NCBI GenBank assembly: GCA_023935145.1
Contig: CM043705.1
Coordinates: 57,878,084 to 57,942,083 of the forward strand
Direction of reading: 5' to 3'
Origin: Bretschneidera sinensis
Lineage: Eukaryota > Streptophyta > Magnoliopsida > Brassicales > Akaniaceae
Length of the DNA stretch: 64,000 nt
Below, one piece after another: positions 11,873 to 24,173 of the stretch. Under the pieces are notes generated by a model that made no database searches, was not told the DNA's origin, and worked only from the letters and a program-made list of their open reading frames with translations. A program made the position numbers and the translations under genes. Each line of letters begins with the position of its first letter. Positions within the stretch are counted from its first letter, which is position 1.

Positions 11873-13025
11873 TGTTGACCCTCACCCGTATTTTAATGAT
11901 GACAAAACATAACTGTTATTATACTAACTAAGTGTAGTAAGCAACAAAAACATTCAACCAAGGATTAAGGTACAAGAACTCAAACCGAATCAAAGTATCA
12001 AGTGAAGACTGAAGAACTAGTATAAGTCTAAGGTTTTAGAACCAATGTAAGTCTCACTTATACATTGTAATAGCTTGTTCAATGGCTCGAACACAAAAGG
12101 TTTTTCTAAACCGATTGTTTTTAAACAAACGTTTTCAATTAAAACAGAAAAACTGGGTTGGAAGACAACCCAGTCGACTGGGTACATATACCAGTCGACT
12201 GGTATATGAAACAGTATGTCTCCAGTCGACTGGTAAATGGACAGTAAGTCACCAGTCGACTGGATGAAAAATACCAGTCGACTGGTAACCCAGAAGGTCT
12301 GAAAACGAGATTTTTTTAAGTGAACCCAGTCGACTGGTATCACAACCTAATCGACTGGTAGTTCAAAAATATGATCGTTGGACACCAAATCTGAACGTTT
12401 TAAAACCAAATCTTTTTCAAATTAAAGTTAAAACGGCCATATTATTTGATGGCTATAGAAACTCATTCTATTGAGCATTCAAGAGATAGCTGAACACATT
12501 CAAAAAGAGTTGATCTTACACAATCAAGTTATTGTACTCTTTGAAACACAAAAAGCTTTGAAATATTCTTGTTGAGCCATTCTTCAAGCTTTACTTTGAA
12601 AGAGAGACATCATTCAGTTGTATAAGCTTCCATTAGCTGTTTCTCTACCATTTACTTTACAACATCTTTTGTAAAGGGATTACTTCTGAAAGGAAGGGGA
12701 TTACTTCCTAGAGGAAGGGGATAGCTTCAGAGAGGAAGGGAATGTAAGGTTTGTACAACACCGGGAAAGTTGTACGACTAAGTTACTTAGTAGATTACTT
12801 CAAGGAGTTCCTTGAAGAGAGTGGACATAGGGTCGGAACGAATCCAATATTGCCGAACCACTATAATCTGAGTTTGCATCCTCTTCTCTTTAAACTCTTT
12901 ATTTACAGCACATTACTTGTCTTAATTGCTTGCTGCTTATTCATTTTTATAAACTTGTATTAATTCCGCAAAAAGTTTTAAAAACTTAATTCACCCCCTT
13001 TCTTGGGTTGAAACCTCGACCTACA
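11873..13025 (+). repeat. SIRE-1 3' LTR
   Basis: Matches 2868-4041, starting TGTTGACC and ending CCTACA just before the second GGTTC target duplication. The TATA box of the 5' LTR is changed to TATAGAAAC here (about 12453), and one or two palindromes are missing. It reads directly into the Tork integrase. Confidence 0.95.
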
Positions 13026-13970
13026 GGTTCTATTCATTCTTTCAGTAACTCCATTTTGCTGGGGTGTTTTTACAACAGTCCTATGCCTTAGAATGTCATT
13101 TAATTCACAGAATTTATCGAAATCATTATTGCCAAATTCTAAGCCATTATCGGTTCGTAAAGCCTTAACTACCCTACCCGTTTGAGTTTCCAGCAACTTC
13201 TTCCACACAACAAATTTATTCAAGGCATCAGATTTATTCCTAAGCAAATAAACTCACACTCTTCTTGAATAATCATCAATTAAAGACAGAAAGTAAAGGT
13301 TACTTCCCTGTGTTGGTGTCCTAGCTGGTCCCCAAATGTCCGAATGAATGTAATCAAGAATCTCTTTGGATTTGTGCACTCCGGTGTTGAAGCTGACCCG
13401 GTGTTGCTTCCCAAGAATGCAACTCTCACAGAAATCCAGTTTTTCTACCTTGTCACCACCAAGTAAAACTTCATTGCTAAGCATTTACAGGCTCTTTTCA
13501 CTCATGTGTCCCAAGCGAGTGTGTCAAAGGGCTGCCTTGTCCATCTCAGCCATCAAGCTTGCTGCTTGATCATTGATTTCTGTCTCTCCGATCATCTCAT
13601 AGAGTCCATCGTTTCTTGCTGCCTTGATCACTACCAAAGATCCCTTGGCTACCCTGATCTTTCTTCCCTCTACTTTGCATGTATACCCCATGGAATCCAG
13701 CTACCCCAATGAGATCAAGTTCCTCTTCAAATCTGGAAGATATCTTACATTTCGCAGCAGCCTTGTGACTTCATCAAAAATCTTCAATTGGATGTCACCA
13801 ATCCCTCTTACTTGGCAAGAATTGTTATTCCCCAAGAAGACCCTTCCATCGTTGACCTCCTTGAAATTCTTGAACCATTCTTTGTGAGGGCTCATATAAT
13901 AAGTGCACCCGGAATCAAGAATCCACTTTCCACTGCCTTGTCTCCTGCTTACATTTAAGCACACTACAAG
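13026..13970 (-). pseudogene. Tork-like pol, N-terminal half (protease and integrase)
   Basis: This is the other half of the interrupted polyprotein. Protease shows WILDSGC (Asp near 13914). Integrase shows the cysteine end of the zinc domain (DFCESCILGKQHR, about 13430), the first catalytic Asp in HSDIWGP (about 13345), the second in RTDNGLEF (about 13145) and the Glu in NGVTERMNRT, which directly abuts the SIRE-1 insertion. Joined to 2867 across the insertion, the two halves would be continuous. A stop near 13254 and frame changes around 13485-13700 break it independently of the insertion. Confidence 0.88.
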
Positions 13971-14009
13971 AACATCATCTTGCTGTTCTCTTTTGGCAAC
14001 TGAAGCCTC

Positions 14010-14812
14010 TCAATTGTTAGTGTGGCTTCTCCTCTCATCCCACATCCTCTTCTTGCAATCTTTCTTGAAATAGCCCTCCTTGTTGCAGTAGAAGCATCTC
14101 CTTCCTCCTCCAAGTCTTGTCTTGGAATGAGATCTTCCATGGTTCTGCCTTCTACCTCTTGATTTCTTCCGGTAGTTACCATGGTTGCTCCTTCCATTCA
14201 GAGTTGCTGGCCTTCCTCTTACGAACAGCCCATCACCACTTGATGTCTCCTTCATCTTGGCCTTGAAATCATGTGCTCTTATGGCATTGATCACAATCTC
14301 TTTTGTCAAAGTATCCCTTTCATACTCAATGGCATTAATCAAGTTATCAAAGCAATCAGGAAGAGAATTTAACAAAATAACAGCCAATTGTTCATCCGGA
14401 AAAATAATGCTACAGCTATTCAAATCTTGAACTAGCTTATTAAAGACATCAAGATTATCTTTTGACTCTTTACCAGGGTCCATTTTAAAAAAAAGATTCT
14501 TTTAAGAGGATAAATCTTGTTAGGAAGAGTTTTGGTAAGAAATAACTCATCTAGTTTCTTCCATATGACAACCGGATCCTCCGAGTCTCTGCACTCTCTT
14601 GTGACACTATCCAACATGTGCAAGAAAATGGTGTTGTAAGCCATCTTCTTCATCTCGGTCTGCTGGTCCTCCGTGACACTTGCTGGAAAAGCATCATCTT
14701 CTCCAATAGCCAAGTCCACTTTCTGTTGCATTAGAATAGCCTTGATCTTCCGCTTCCAAAGAGCAAAGTCTCCCTTTCCATCAAACTTCTCTACACAGAA
14801 ATTTGAAGCCAT
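14010..14812 (-). pseudogene. Tork-like gag, broken
   Basis: The start is the ATG at 14812 (MASNFCVEKFDGKGDFALWK), typical of Copia gag with the conserved F-DG--F--WK pattern. The frame shifts in a run of A/T at about 14483-14500 and resumes as DNLDVFNKLVQDLNS through a basic Arg/Gly/Ser-rich region. The zinc knuckle (about 14060-14102) reads CFYCNKEGYFKKDC; the histidine is replaced by tyrosine, so zinc binding is doubtful. It ends at the stop at 14010, just before the protease region. Confidence 0.85.
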
Positions 14813-15073
14813 TTTTTGCAGACAAGATCCTAGATTTATGCACTACCCACAAATGTTTTCTTCAACCTCAAGAACACAGATCGAAGACGGATCTTAACAC
14901 TGTTCTTGAATCCACCTTCAAGAACACGATTAGATCTTGATCTTTACACCGTTCTTGAATCACCCAAGAAGTTGATCTTTGATTCTTGGAGTCTTGGCTC
15001 CATCACCTTCTTATTCTTGCTTCGATACCCAGCTGTGCAGCTCTGATATTATTATCCAAAGCTCTGATACCAC
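14813..15073 (-). other. Tork-like leader and primer binding site
   Basis: The region between gag and the 5' LTR. The minus strand reads TGGTATCAGAGC at 15061-15072 directly after the LTR, an exact initiator-Met-tRNA-type primer site. A second, imperfect AGCTCTGATATTATT lies just inside it at about 15040. The rest carries short imperfect repeats of TTCTTGAATC and TTCAAGAACAC. Confidence 0.8.
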
Positions 15074-16145
15074 TGTCGAAAATCACCTTGACAAGATGCC
15101 CAGGTGGTGATCTTCCAAATACCCAAGTCTAGAATGACTTGTAGAAATAATTTTAGCAATCGAACACAAGAACAGAAAATCAAAGAAAGAAAGAAGACAA
15201 ACAATTTGTTATTGAGGTTTGACAATGTTCCTATGTCCCCGTGAGTTCCTCTGAACTCCCTGCACTATCTCAAATGGTTCTTACAAGTTACAGCAATCCC
15301 TTTTAAGAAACCACAATGTTCTTGAAGACACCAAGAAGAGAAGGAAGAAGATTACAATGCTCTCTCTCTTCTTTACAACCAGCCTCACTACAAAGAGTCC
15401 CTCTTGTGTTTATGTCTCTCACACAATTCTCTCTTGTATTTACAATTGATCTCACAATGTCACAAACTTGTGTGTCTCTAATCTTTTTATGTATGTGTTA
15501 TATATGAAGAATGAGGCTAAGGAACCCCTTTTATAGCCATTCACTTCTTGGACATTCTTGTGAATCAATCTCCACCCTTTGATCATGATCTCCTTTTAAT
15601 CTTAGCCCTTCAACATCCTCTAAGTGGTGCTATGCGTTTTGGTATTGCACACACACTTTGGAGAGCCTTTAAGTCTGCTGCCTATGGGTGCAGCAGTACA
15701 CCTGGCGGTGTGGTGCTCCATAGGGCGTGGTGAGGCACTAAGGTAGAGTGTGCTTGCGTGCACACTGGTTGGTGCACCGTGGATGGCTGAACGGTACAGC
15801 GCTGGTCCTGTCCCAGCATCACCCTTGTTAGACGGTGCGCCACTGGTGGATGGCCAGTGCATCGCTGGTGCGGTCCTGGAGCCTACCTTCTAGACAACGC
15901 GGTGCTGGAGAGGGGGCGGTGCACCGCTGGTGCACACTGATGCTACCCAACACTGCACACACTCCATTAGCTTGTGTTCAGAAGTGCACAAACCAGTGTG
16001 CCTAGCCTTCCCTTGCTCCAAATTGATGCACACATATGTGTGCAGCCTTCTCACTTGCTGAACTTTAATCTTCCATCATTGGTTTAGATTTTAACCATCT
16101 TTGAACCATGGTTGGACCTGTGCAAACCTTAGACAAATACCAACA
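15074..16145 (-). repeat. Tork-like element 5' LTR
   Basis: The 1072-bp LTR has TG and CA ends (TGTCGAAA at 15074, CCAACA at 16145). It contains a GC-rich inverted-repeat cluster (about 15670-15960), including GTGCACC-GCT-GGTGCAC at 15919-15935. Downstream on the minus strand is a TATA box (TATAAAAG, 15528-15535). It joins pararetrovirus copy A at 16146. Confidence 0.92.
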
Positions 16146-16199
16146 AAAACTAATTTTTGCTCCCACCAACATTGATGGAAAAGATTTAATAAAATTCAG

Positions 16200-17375
16200 A
16201 AGTGAGACCAAGTAAGTCTCCTTGGAGTTGTTCCACCTTTATGTTCAGAAACAAGCTGAACTTGAAAGAAGAGCTCCAAGACTTGTTCTTAATTGGAAAC
16301 CTCTCAATAAGGTCGCACAATGGATTAGGTATCCAATACCCAACAAAAGAGACCTTCTTAATAGATTACATGAAGCTACAATATTCTAAAAATTTGATTT
16401 AAAATCAAGATTTTGGCAAATCTAGATTGAAGAACAAGATAAATACAAGACAGCTTTCAATGTTCCTTTTGGCCATTACAAATGGAACATAATGCCATTT
16501 GGGCTCAAAAATGCACCTTCTGAATTTTAAAATATCATGAATGATATTTTCAATGATTATTCTAAATTTATCATTGTATATATTGATGATATATTGATTT
16601 TTTTTCAAAATCAATAGATAAAGACTTCAAACACTTAAAAGTCTTCTTTCAAGTTATCAAAACAAATGGGTTAGTCTTATCTTTATCAAAGATGAAATTA
16701 TTCCAAACAAAAATTTTATTTTTAGGACACAATATTTATCAAGGAACTATTAAACCAATTGATAGATCTATAGAATTTGCTAATAAATTCCCTGATGAAA
16801 TCAAAGACAAAACCCAATTGCAAAGATTCCTAGGATGTTTGAACTATATCTCAGAGTTCTTTCCACATCTTAGACAATTGTGTGAACCTTTATATAAAAG
16901 GTTACATAAGAACCTTGTTCCTTGGACAAATGAACATTCTAATATTATCAAACTACTCAAATCTAGGGTCAAAAGTTTTCCTTGCATAGGTATTGCAAAG
17001 ATCATTGTTGAAACTGATGCCTCTGATGTTGGGTATGGAGACATTCTCAGACAAATCCTTCCATACAAATCCAATAAGCAAATTGTTCGTTTTCATTCAG
17101 GTATCTGGTTAGTGTCTCAAAAAAAATATTCAACAATCAAAAAAGAAATTTTATCAATTGTTTTATGTATTTCAAAATTTCAAGAAGATTTATACAACAA
17201 AACCTTTTTGTTAAGAATTGATTGCAAATCAATAAAAGAAGTTTTACAAAAAGATGTTCAAAATCTCATTTCAAAACAAATTTTTGCTAGATGGCAAGCA
17301 ATCTTAAGTGTTTTTTATTTTAATATAGAATTTATCAAAGGAGAACATAATTCTCTGTCTGATTTCCTTACTTGA
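16200..17375 (+). pseudogene. Pararetrovirus copy A: reverse transcriptase-RNase H
   Basis: RT palm motifs run in changing frames over about 16280-16690, with the catalytic YIDD at about 16576-16590. The thumb and RNase H follow in one open stretch (16692-17375), with a catalytic-type acidic residue in IVETDASDVGYG and the end sequence SDFLT before the stop. Premature stops (about 16387, 16398 and 16528) are shared with copy B at the same sites. A 12-bp gap near 16997 relative to copy B removes four residues. The virus enzyme would copy pregenomic RNA into DNA; here it is dead. Confidence 0.8.
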
Positions 17376-18003
17376 GAATTTTTGCAGAGCCCAAACACTT
17401 AGTGATCAAGATTACAAAATTAACAGGTTTCAAGATCATTTCAAGATGAGTTTGAAGCCACCAAACACAAGTAGCATCGGTTCTTCCCAAATTGGAAAGT
17501 AAAAAGCCCAATCACCTTCAAATAAACCACAAAGCCTAGCTGACTATACGACATATTCAACCAAATCTCAAAAACCCACACAACCAAACACACCTAAAAA
17601 ATCCATAGCATTAAGATTACCAAATAGATTTATTCCTCTTGAGGAATTTCCAAATCTATCCCCCCAATCTTATGCCTAAACTTTATCATCTTCCCAAGAT
17701 CATCATCCTGTTCATTATGTTCAAAAAGTATACCAAGTGTACCTTAGATGTATTAGCTTTTCAAAACCTACAAATGATTTTGATATTATTAAAGATTATG
17801 CTACTAACAAAATTTTCCCTAATAGTTTTAATTATATTCCTGAGGACATCCAAAAGACCCAAAGATTTTATGAGCTTATCCTGATTGATACCCACTCAGC
17901 TAAAATTACACACACAAGAAATCCGTCAGATTAAAATTTTATCACCTTTTCAAAATGTAAAATCCTTAAAATCATCTCCCTTGATAAAATTAAAGATCAT
18001 TAT
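17376..18003 (+). pseudogene. Pararetrovirus copy A: downstream ORF, first part
   Basis: After a non-coding gap of about 240 bp, a second ORF begins near 17620 and reads through NRFIPLEEFPNLSP and KPTNDFDIIKDYATNKIF up to the SIRE-2 insertion at 18003. Its continuation is at 33713. The gene is of unknown function; one stop and several frame breaks occur. It is equivalent to 45000-45405 in copy B. Confidence 0.6.
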
Positions 18004-19215
18004 TGTAGACTGAGGTTTCAACCCAAGAGGGGGGGTGAATTGGGTTTTTAAAACTTTTGCGAAATTAATACAAGTTTATAAAAGCGTATAAGCAACAATT
18101 AATTAAAACAAGTAATATGTTGTAAATAAAGAGTTTAAAGAGTAGAGGATGCAAACTCAGATTATAGTGGTTCGGCAATATCGGATTCGTTCCGACCCTA
18201 CATCCACTCTCTTCAAGGAACCTCCTTGAAGTAATCCACTAAGTAATTTAGTCGTACAACTTTACCGATGTTGTACAAACCTTACAATCCCTTCCTCTCG
18301 GAAGCTATTCCCTTCCTCTCGGAAGCTATTCCCTTCCTCTCGGAAGTAATCCCTTTACAAAATATGTTGTAAAGTAAATGGTAGAGAGACAGCAAATGAA
18401 AGCTTATACAACTGAAAAATGTCTCTCTTTCAAAGTAAAGCTTGAAGAATGGCTCAATAAGAATATTTCAAAGCTTTTTGTGTTTTAAAGAGTACAATAA
18501 CTTGATTGTGTGAGTTCAACTCTTTTTCAATATGTCTAGCTCTCTATAGAATGCTCAATACAGTGAGTTGATATAGCCATCAAATAATATGGCCGTTAGG
18601 ACTTTAATTTGAAAAAGATTTGCTTTAAAACGTTCAGATTTGGTCTCCAACGGTCATATTTTTGAACTACCAGTTGACTGAGTCGTGATACCAGTCGACT
18701 AGGTTCTCTTGAAAAATCTCGTTTTCAAAGCTTCTGGGGTACCAGTCGACTGGGCTCTTCTTACCAGCCGATTGGGGACTATCTGTCCAATTTACCAGTC
18801 GACTGATATGTTCCATCCAGTCGACTGGGGACTCACTATCCATTTTACCACTCGACTGGTATGTCTTACCCAGTCGACTGGGGACTTACTGTCACATATA
18901 CCAGTCGACTGGGTTCTCTTCCAACCCAGTTTTTCTATTTTAACTTAAAACGTTTGTTTAAAAAGTTTGTTTTAGAAAATATTTTGTGATCGAGCCATTG
19001 AACAAGCTTTTACAATGTACAAGTGAGACTTACACTGGTTTTACTACCTTAGACCTATACTAGTTCTTCAGTCTTCACTTGAAAGTTTGATTCGGTTTGA
19101 GTTCTTGCACTTGATCCTTGGTTGAATGCTTTTGTTGTTTACTACACTTAGTTTGCACTTTTAGTATAATAACAGTTGTGTTTTGTCATCATTAAAATAT
19201 AGGTAAGGGTAAAAA
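18004..19215 (-). repeat. SIRE-2 3' LTR
   Basis: Starts TGTAGACTGAGG and ends at 19215 by alignment with the other LTR; the terminal GGGTCAACA is mutated to GGGTAAAAA. It holds palindromes at 18668-18915 and three tandem CCCTTCCTCTCGGAAG units (18293-18355), where the 5' LTR has only two. The TATA region is altered (TATATCAAC on the minus strand). Confidence 0.95.
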
Positions 19216-19848
19216 ATCTCCCTCTTTTTGATGATGATAAAACTAATAATATGAAAACAGTCTTAAAAACTAAGTGTTTGGTTTTTCTGAAAAAAAACGG
19301 ACAGAGTTTCCTTTGTTTTTTGAGTAAAACCACCCTGTAAACAAGCAAATGCAGTTTATATTTTCATTTAAACCAATCAATAACAACTTAACCAATCAAA
19401 TGAATCATTTTCAATATTCTTTAGAGCAGTGCTCCCCCTAAATCTATGCATTGGTTTCTGTTTACATAGTTTTTCTTGTTTTCTCATTTTTCTCCCCCGT
19501 TTTGACAACAGCAACTAAAGGGCTAAGAAACTAAAAAATAAGCTACTTAGCTATAATAGTCATATAGAGTATGCTAAAATAAACATGTACACAAAAATTT
19601 GGCTCCATTCGGAGTCCGGAAGCCTTCCCAAGAAGAACCGGAAGTTTCCATACAAGCACAACCAGTTTTAGAGCATATTATTAAATAAAAGCAGTTAGAA
19701 ACTATGCAAGCATATCACAAATAAAGTAAACAGATGCATGAAATATAACTAATGAAAAAGCATCATCATATATAAAAATTAAATAGACGAACTGGCTTCA
19801 TAGAGCCATATATAAGACAGAAATACATAAATATGTCCATGCTACATG
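19216..19848 (-). other. SIRE-2 3' untranslated region and polypurine tract
   Basis: The polypurine tract lies at 19216-19230 (minus strand CAAAAAGAGGGAGAT), then a non-coding AT-rich region. The conserved hairpin GGAGCACTGCTC occurs at about 19424-19437. No gene is supported here. Confidence 0.8.
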
Positions 19849-21155
19849 CTAAGAGCTAGAAAACCCTATGTACATCAAACTAACATAGACAATGACTGAA
19901 GGAGCGGGAGAGTCCGAGCTATCATGAATGAGATCCCGTATCTCAGCTAATGAACTCTCTGTATGCTCTCTGTGTAGCTCGAAGTCGTCTAGTAGATGCT
20001 CGATGGAGGAGCTCAATCTCTGGTACTTTGACTACATGGTCTGGAACCCGGACTGCATGGTCATCTGGAGGCTCGTGATAGCCTGTAGTAAGTTTCTATA
20101 CCCAGCCTGACCAGAACTCGAGTCACCAACGGGAGGTGCTCGGGTATCCGTGTCCATATCAGCAATATCAGCAGCAACTCCCTCATCATCACTACTCTCA
20201 TCGTCCCGGATCTGAATGTGCTTCCCAGCCTTTGAGTACATGAAGCCATCACAAACCGTACATCTAATCTTCTTTAGTGATGAGATGTTGATGATGTCCG
20301 TCGGTCCATTATCCTGAGCCTCGGAGGCAGGAAGAGGCACCCGAAAGTGCTGGAGTATGAGCGTAATGAGCATCCCGTAGGGTAGACACCCGGAGTCGCT
20401 CGCTTCACCGTTAATCATGTTGGTGAGCAGCAGGGGATATATATTGAAGTGGTGCCCTGTTTTAAAGCACCAAATCAATACTGTATCTATTTTAGATAGA
20501 TACCCATGACTCCCGAGTCTCGGGTGTATGGTCCAATTCACTATTAAGTTGAACAATTTTGAGTCCAAGAGCATATCACTACCATGTGAAATGTAGTGGG
20601 TCTGTACACATAGTTAGGGTCGCTCCTGAATATCTAACAGGCTGCCTCGACATCAAAATTGTCTGGCCATTCGTCCAGACTCCATTAGATCCCTCCTACA
20701 GGGATCCTCAGTATGCTCATGAGTAGGTCAGTGTTGACCTCAAACTCCACACCCTGGACACTGGTTGTGAATCTCAGAGCCAGTGGACTGGGTTTCACCA
20801 AGTTCGCATAGAACTGGTGAATCAGTCTCGGGTAGTACTTTTGATGTACTCTAACTAGTGGGATCAGGTTTATTGCCTCGAAGGCTGGCAAGATATCAAA
20901 ATTACCATGACGAATAGAGTGGAAGTCAACAACTCTACCCGTCATGATCTTTTTATGACAGATTACGGAATCATACCTCGCTTTAGCAGCAGGATTGGAA
21001 AACAGAGCTTCATCAAGCTCTGTTATGGGCTTTTTGCTTTAAGAGCCTACTACTCCCTTCCCCCATGTATCCAGATTCTTAGGTTTGGTGGACCTTGGCC
21101 TTGTAGGCGTATTTGGTCCCCCGGTAGTGTATTTGATACAGATTCTATTGGTCAT
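19849..21155 (-). pseudogene. SIRE-2 envelope-like ORF, broken
   Basis: The ATG is at 21155 (MTNRI...), aligned with the SIRE-1 start. The same blocks follow: YPRLIHQFYANLVKPSPLAL, DTVLIWCFKTGHHFNIYPLL, LPYGMLITLILQHFRVPL, an acidic linker, and a coiled-coil-like tail. A stop near 21037, the stop after PVGGI near 20685 and one at 20032 break it, and the original stop is lost, so the frame extends to 19849. The product has no known activity. It is equivalent to 9915-11183 and 48530-49738. Confidence 0.8.
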
Positions 21156-21364
21156 TTTTAGGAAAAAAAAGGTTTTTGAAAAAAATAGATTTTGGCAAAA
21201 ATAGGAGATTTTAACCGTAGAAAGTTAAAAATCTCGTTATGGATGAGTAGATCGATGTGTTTAGATGAAGTTTGGATGGTTTTTGGATCAAAAATGTGAA
21301 ATTTTCTAGAGAGAGAAAGCTAGGTTGCTTGAAAATGGCGTAAAAATCAGAAAAAATGAACAGT

Positions 21365-21570
21365 CTTTATATAGAATCGCGACACCAGTCGACTGGGTAA
21401 ACTGACAGTAAGATACCAGTCGACTGGGCAGTTTGTACCAGTCGACTGGATGATAACTGATTTTCAAAAAATTGGCTCCAAACAGGGTCTAGATGTACCA
21501 GTCGACTGGAAGAATTGGCAGAGACTTACCAGTTTACTGGAACAGATTTACCAATCGACTAGACCCTTAA
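21365..21570 (-). promoter_or_regulatory. SIRE-2 internal palindrome cluster and TATA box
   Basis: On the minus strand, a cluster of CCAGTCGACTGG-like palindromes (about 21570-21384) is followed by TATATAAAG at 21373-21365, about 210 bp before the envelope-like ATG at 21155. Spacing and order match SIRE-1 (TATA 219 bp before ATG) and SIRE-3. Promoter function is inferred. Confidence 0.55.
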
Positions 21571-21702
21571 GAAAATTTTCAGTCTTGAATTGTAGCACGA
21601 AATTTGTTTATCTATGACATCTTGAGTGAGGGAGATATTTAAACAAGAATTAATACTTTTTCACTAGATGACAAATTATGCAGATGATGAATTATGAAGC
21701 AA

Positions 21703-23001
21703 TCAGACATTCAATTTATCACAATCCAGCAATCCCATTAACATTCTTATCTTACAGAAACTAGCTTCACCTAGAGGTTTGGTAAGAATGTCAGCTATTT
21801 GATCTTTTGAAGGTATGAATTCTAGTCTTATGTCACCTTTTTTAGCATGGTCTCTTAAGAAATGATATCTTATTTCTATGTGCTTTGTTCTAGAGTGCTG
21901 AATAGGGTTCTTGATTAGGTTGATAGCACTTGTATTATCACAAAATATTGGGATGTTTTTGAGGTTCATGCCATAGTCTTCTAGTTGTTGTTTCATCCAT
22001 AATACTTGGGCACAACAACTTCCAGCTACAACGTATTCTGCCTCGGCGGTTGATAATGCAACGGAATTTTGTTTCTTGAAAAACCAAAAGGTTAACATTG
22101 TACCTAAGAATTGGCATGTACCACTTGTGCTTTTTCTATCTAACCTACATCCAGCAAAATCAGTATCTGAATATCCTACAAGCTCAAAAAATGAATCTCT
22201 AGAGTACCATAATCCTATGGTTTGGGTTCCTTGTAGATATCTAAGGATTCTTTTTACTGCAACTACATGTGATTCCTTAGGATTAGCCTGAAATCTAGCA
22301 CACATGCATACACTGAACATAATATCAGGTCTACTTGCAGTCAAATAAAGTAAGGCACATATCATGCTTCTATAATATTTAGTATCTACAGTTTTTCCTC
22401 ATTCATCAAGATCAAGTTTAGTGGTTGTGCTCATAGGAGTTCCAAGTGGCTTTGAGCTTTCCATCCCGAACCTTTTTAGTAGGTCCTTAATGTACTTTGA
22501 TTGATTGATGAAGATTCCTCCTTTTAGTTGCTTGATTTGAAGTCCAAGGAAGTACGTAAGTTCTCCCATCATGCTCATTTCAAATTCACCTTGCATGCAC
22601 TTCGCAAACTCTTGACACATAGATTCATTAGTAGCACCAAATATAATATCATCAACATATATTGGGACTATAAGAGTGTCATTTTTGTGAGTTTTTGTGA
22701 AGAGTTGTGTGTCTATTCTATCTCTCACAAAATTATTGTCAATCAAAAATTTACTTAGTCTTTCATACCAAGCCCTTAGAGCTTGCTTCAACCCATATAA
22801 AGCTTTAGAAAGCTTGTAGACATGATTTGGAAGACTAGGATTTTCAAATCCAAGAGGTTACTTAACATAAACGTCTTCTTCTATAAAGCCATTTAAAAAG
22901 GCACTTTTTACGTCCATTTGAAATAGCTTGAATTTATTAAAGCATGCAAAGGCTAATAACATTCGAATAGCTTCTAATCTAGCTACGGGAACATAGGTCT
23001 C
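21703..23001 (-). pseudogene. SIRE-2 RT (C-terminal part) and RNase H
   Basis: Reads [19 protein letters not shown] directly from the Gypsy-1 insertion at 23001, then [11 protein letters not shown], the catalytic YVDD at 22648-22659, and RNase H with [17 protein letters not shown] and LSTAEAEYVVAGS, ending at 21703. Stops occur at about 22858 and 22399. The missing RT N-terminus lies across the insertion at 28145 onward. Confidence 0.92.
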
Positions 23002-24173
23002 TGTTGTGAGTTTTAAATTACTCGCAAGCGCACAAGTCGTTTGCAATATAGCATTGTGCAAGTACGAGGTCGAATCCACAAGGAATTGCGTTGTGAAAAT
23101 ATAAATTTATCTAAACTAATTTTATCTTAACCTAGTTCCGAGTTTTGTAATTATATGTTGCAAAAGAAATATAAACTTAAATTAAATTGATTTAAAAACT
23201 AATGATAAAAAGACTAAGGTTTCCAAATCCACCCCACCAAAGTTAAGCATATATATCCTAAAAATAGCCTATCAAAACATTCCATGAATCCAACTATAAA
23301 AAAACAAAGAATATCCCAATTAAACCAAAAGCATCCAATGTATCCGCTCTTAACAAATCACAAAGGAAATCCAATTTAATCGAAAACAATTCGATGTATC
23401 CATCAGATGAAACACAAGGAATATCCAACAGAACAATTTAAACTCAATCAATCACAAGATTAACTCAAATAATTGACATAACATTTATACTAAAAAATGT
23501 CAGATTTGTACAAGCAAATCTGAACTACTATGCCAAACAACGGCAAGGCTTCATCTTCAACCTTAGCTGAAGATTCTAGCCACTAATAACTATGAAACTA
23601 CAATTCATAATAAAAGTGCTAAACATTAAACTAAAACAACTAAATAAAAAGAAATAAATAACTTTACATGGGAGAAATTCCACTCGTTGATGGGCGGCGC
23701 TTCTCCTCATGGTAACAAAGCCTTTGGGATCCACCAGAATGCTAGTAGATGTCCCCCGGTTAACACCAAAGTGGCCCAGGAATTGTACTCAATGGCACAA
23801 AGAATTGCACACTGAATGATGAAGTCAGATGGTGTTTATATAGGGGGAGTCCCGAAGTAGCATGAGTTTCAAATTCGATGTGGGATACTGCCTTAGTGCA
23901 CTCGATCGCGTGTCTGGTGCGCTCGATCGTAGGTGCACTATACTGCAAACATTTCGATGTGGGATTATTGACCATGCGCTCGATCGCAGCATAGTGCGAT
24001 CGATCGCTATTGCTCCTGAAGCTTCACATCTCCTGAAATGCTTTATTTTCTCCACAAACCTATAAAAATATACAAAACACAAAAAATACATAAAATAAAG
24101 TGAAATACTACTAACTAAGAGCATAACAAATATAAGTTAAAGGTCTTAAATATGCAATATTTAAGACTCATCA
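23002..24173 (-). repeat. Gypsy-1 3' LTR
   Basis: The 1172-bp LTR runs from TGTTGTGAG to GACTCATCA. It contains a cluster of CGATCG-centred motifs (about 23895-24005) and, downstream on the minus strand, a TATATAAAC box (23842-23834). This is the fuller LTR; the partner has lost about 430 bp. Confidence 0.94.

Larger units (their letters stand above)
2868..13025 (+). mobile_element. SIRE-1: complete Sirevirus-type Copia element
   Basis: Complete element with two LTRs (2868-4041 and 11873-13025), each starting TGTTGACC and ending CCTACA. It is flanked by a perfect 5-bp target duplication GGTTC at 2863-2867 and 13026-13030. Internal order is PBS, gag, protease, integrase, RT, RNase H, a non-coding spacer with palindromes, an envelope-like ORF, a PPT, and the 3' LTR. 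The gag start, pol style and extra 3' ORF match Sireviruses. It lies inside the integrase of the Tork-like element and is therefore younger than it. Several stops and single-base frameshifts mean it is not autonomous. Confidence 0.96.
1..16145 (-). mobile_element. Ty1/Copia element, Tork-like, nearly full length, interrupted
   Basis: Reading on the minus strand, the order is 5' LTR (15074-16145), initiator-Met-tRNA-type PBS, gag, protease, integrase, RT, RNase H, then the 3' LTR, which runs off the left edge. Protease-integrase-RT-RNaseH is the Ty1/Copia order. A one-CCHC-type gag and the DSGC protease region resemble Tork/Tnt1-type elements; the clade is an inference. The integrase is split by SIRE-1 (2868-13025), whose target duplication GGTTC lies inside the conserved MNRT-LIEKV stretch. 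Frameshifts and stops in gag, integrase and RT show that it is inactive. The right end abuts pararetrovirus copy A, so this element probably inserted into that copy; the left target-site duplication is off-window. Confidence 0.9.

Noticed and set aside
16146..17375. Assignment of the RT-RNaseH fragment to a Gypsy retrotransposon
   Set aside because: No integrase follows, no LTR pair of its own is present, and the order RT-RNaseH then a separate ORF fits Caulimoviridae; still not certain.
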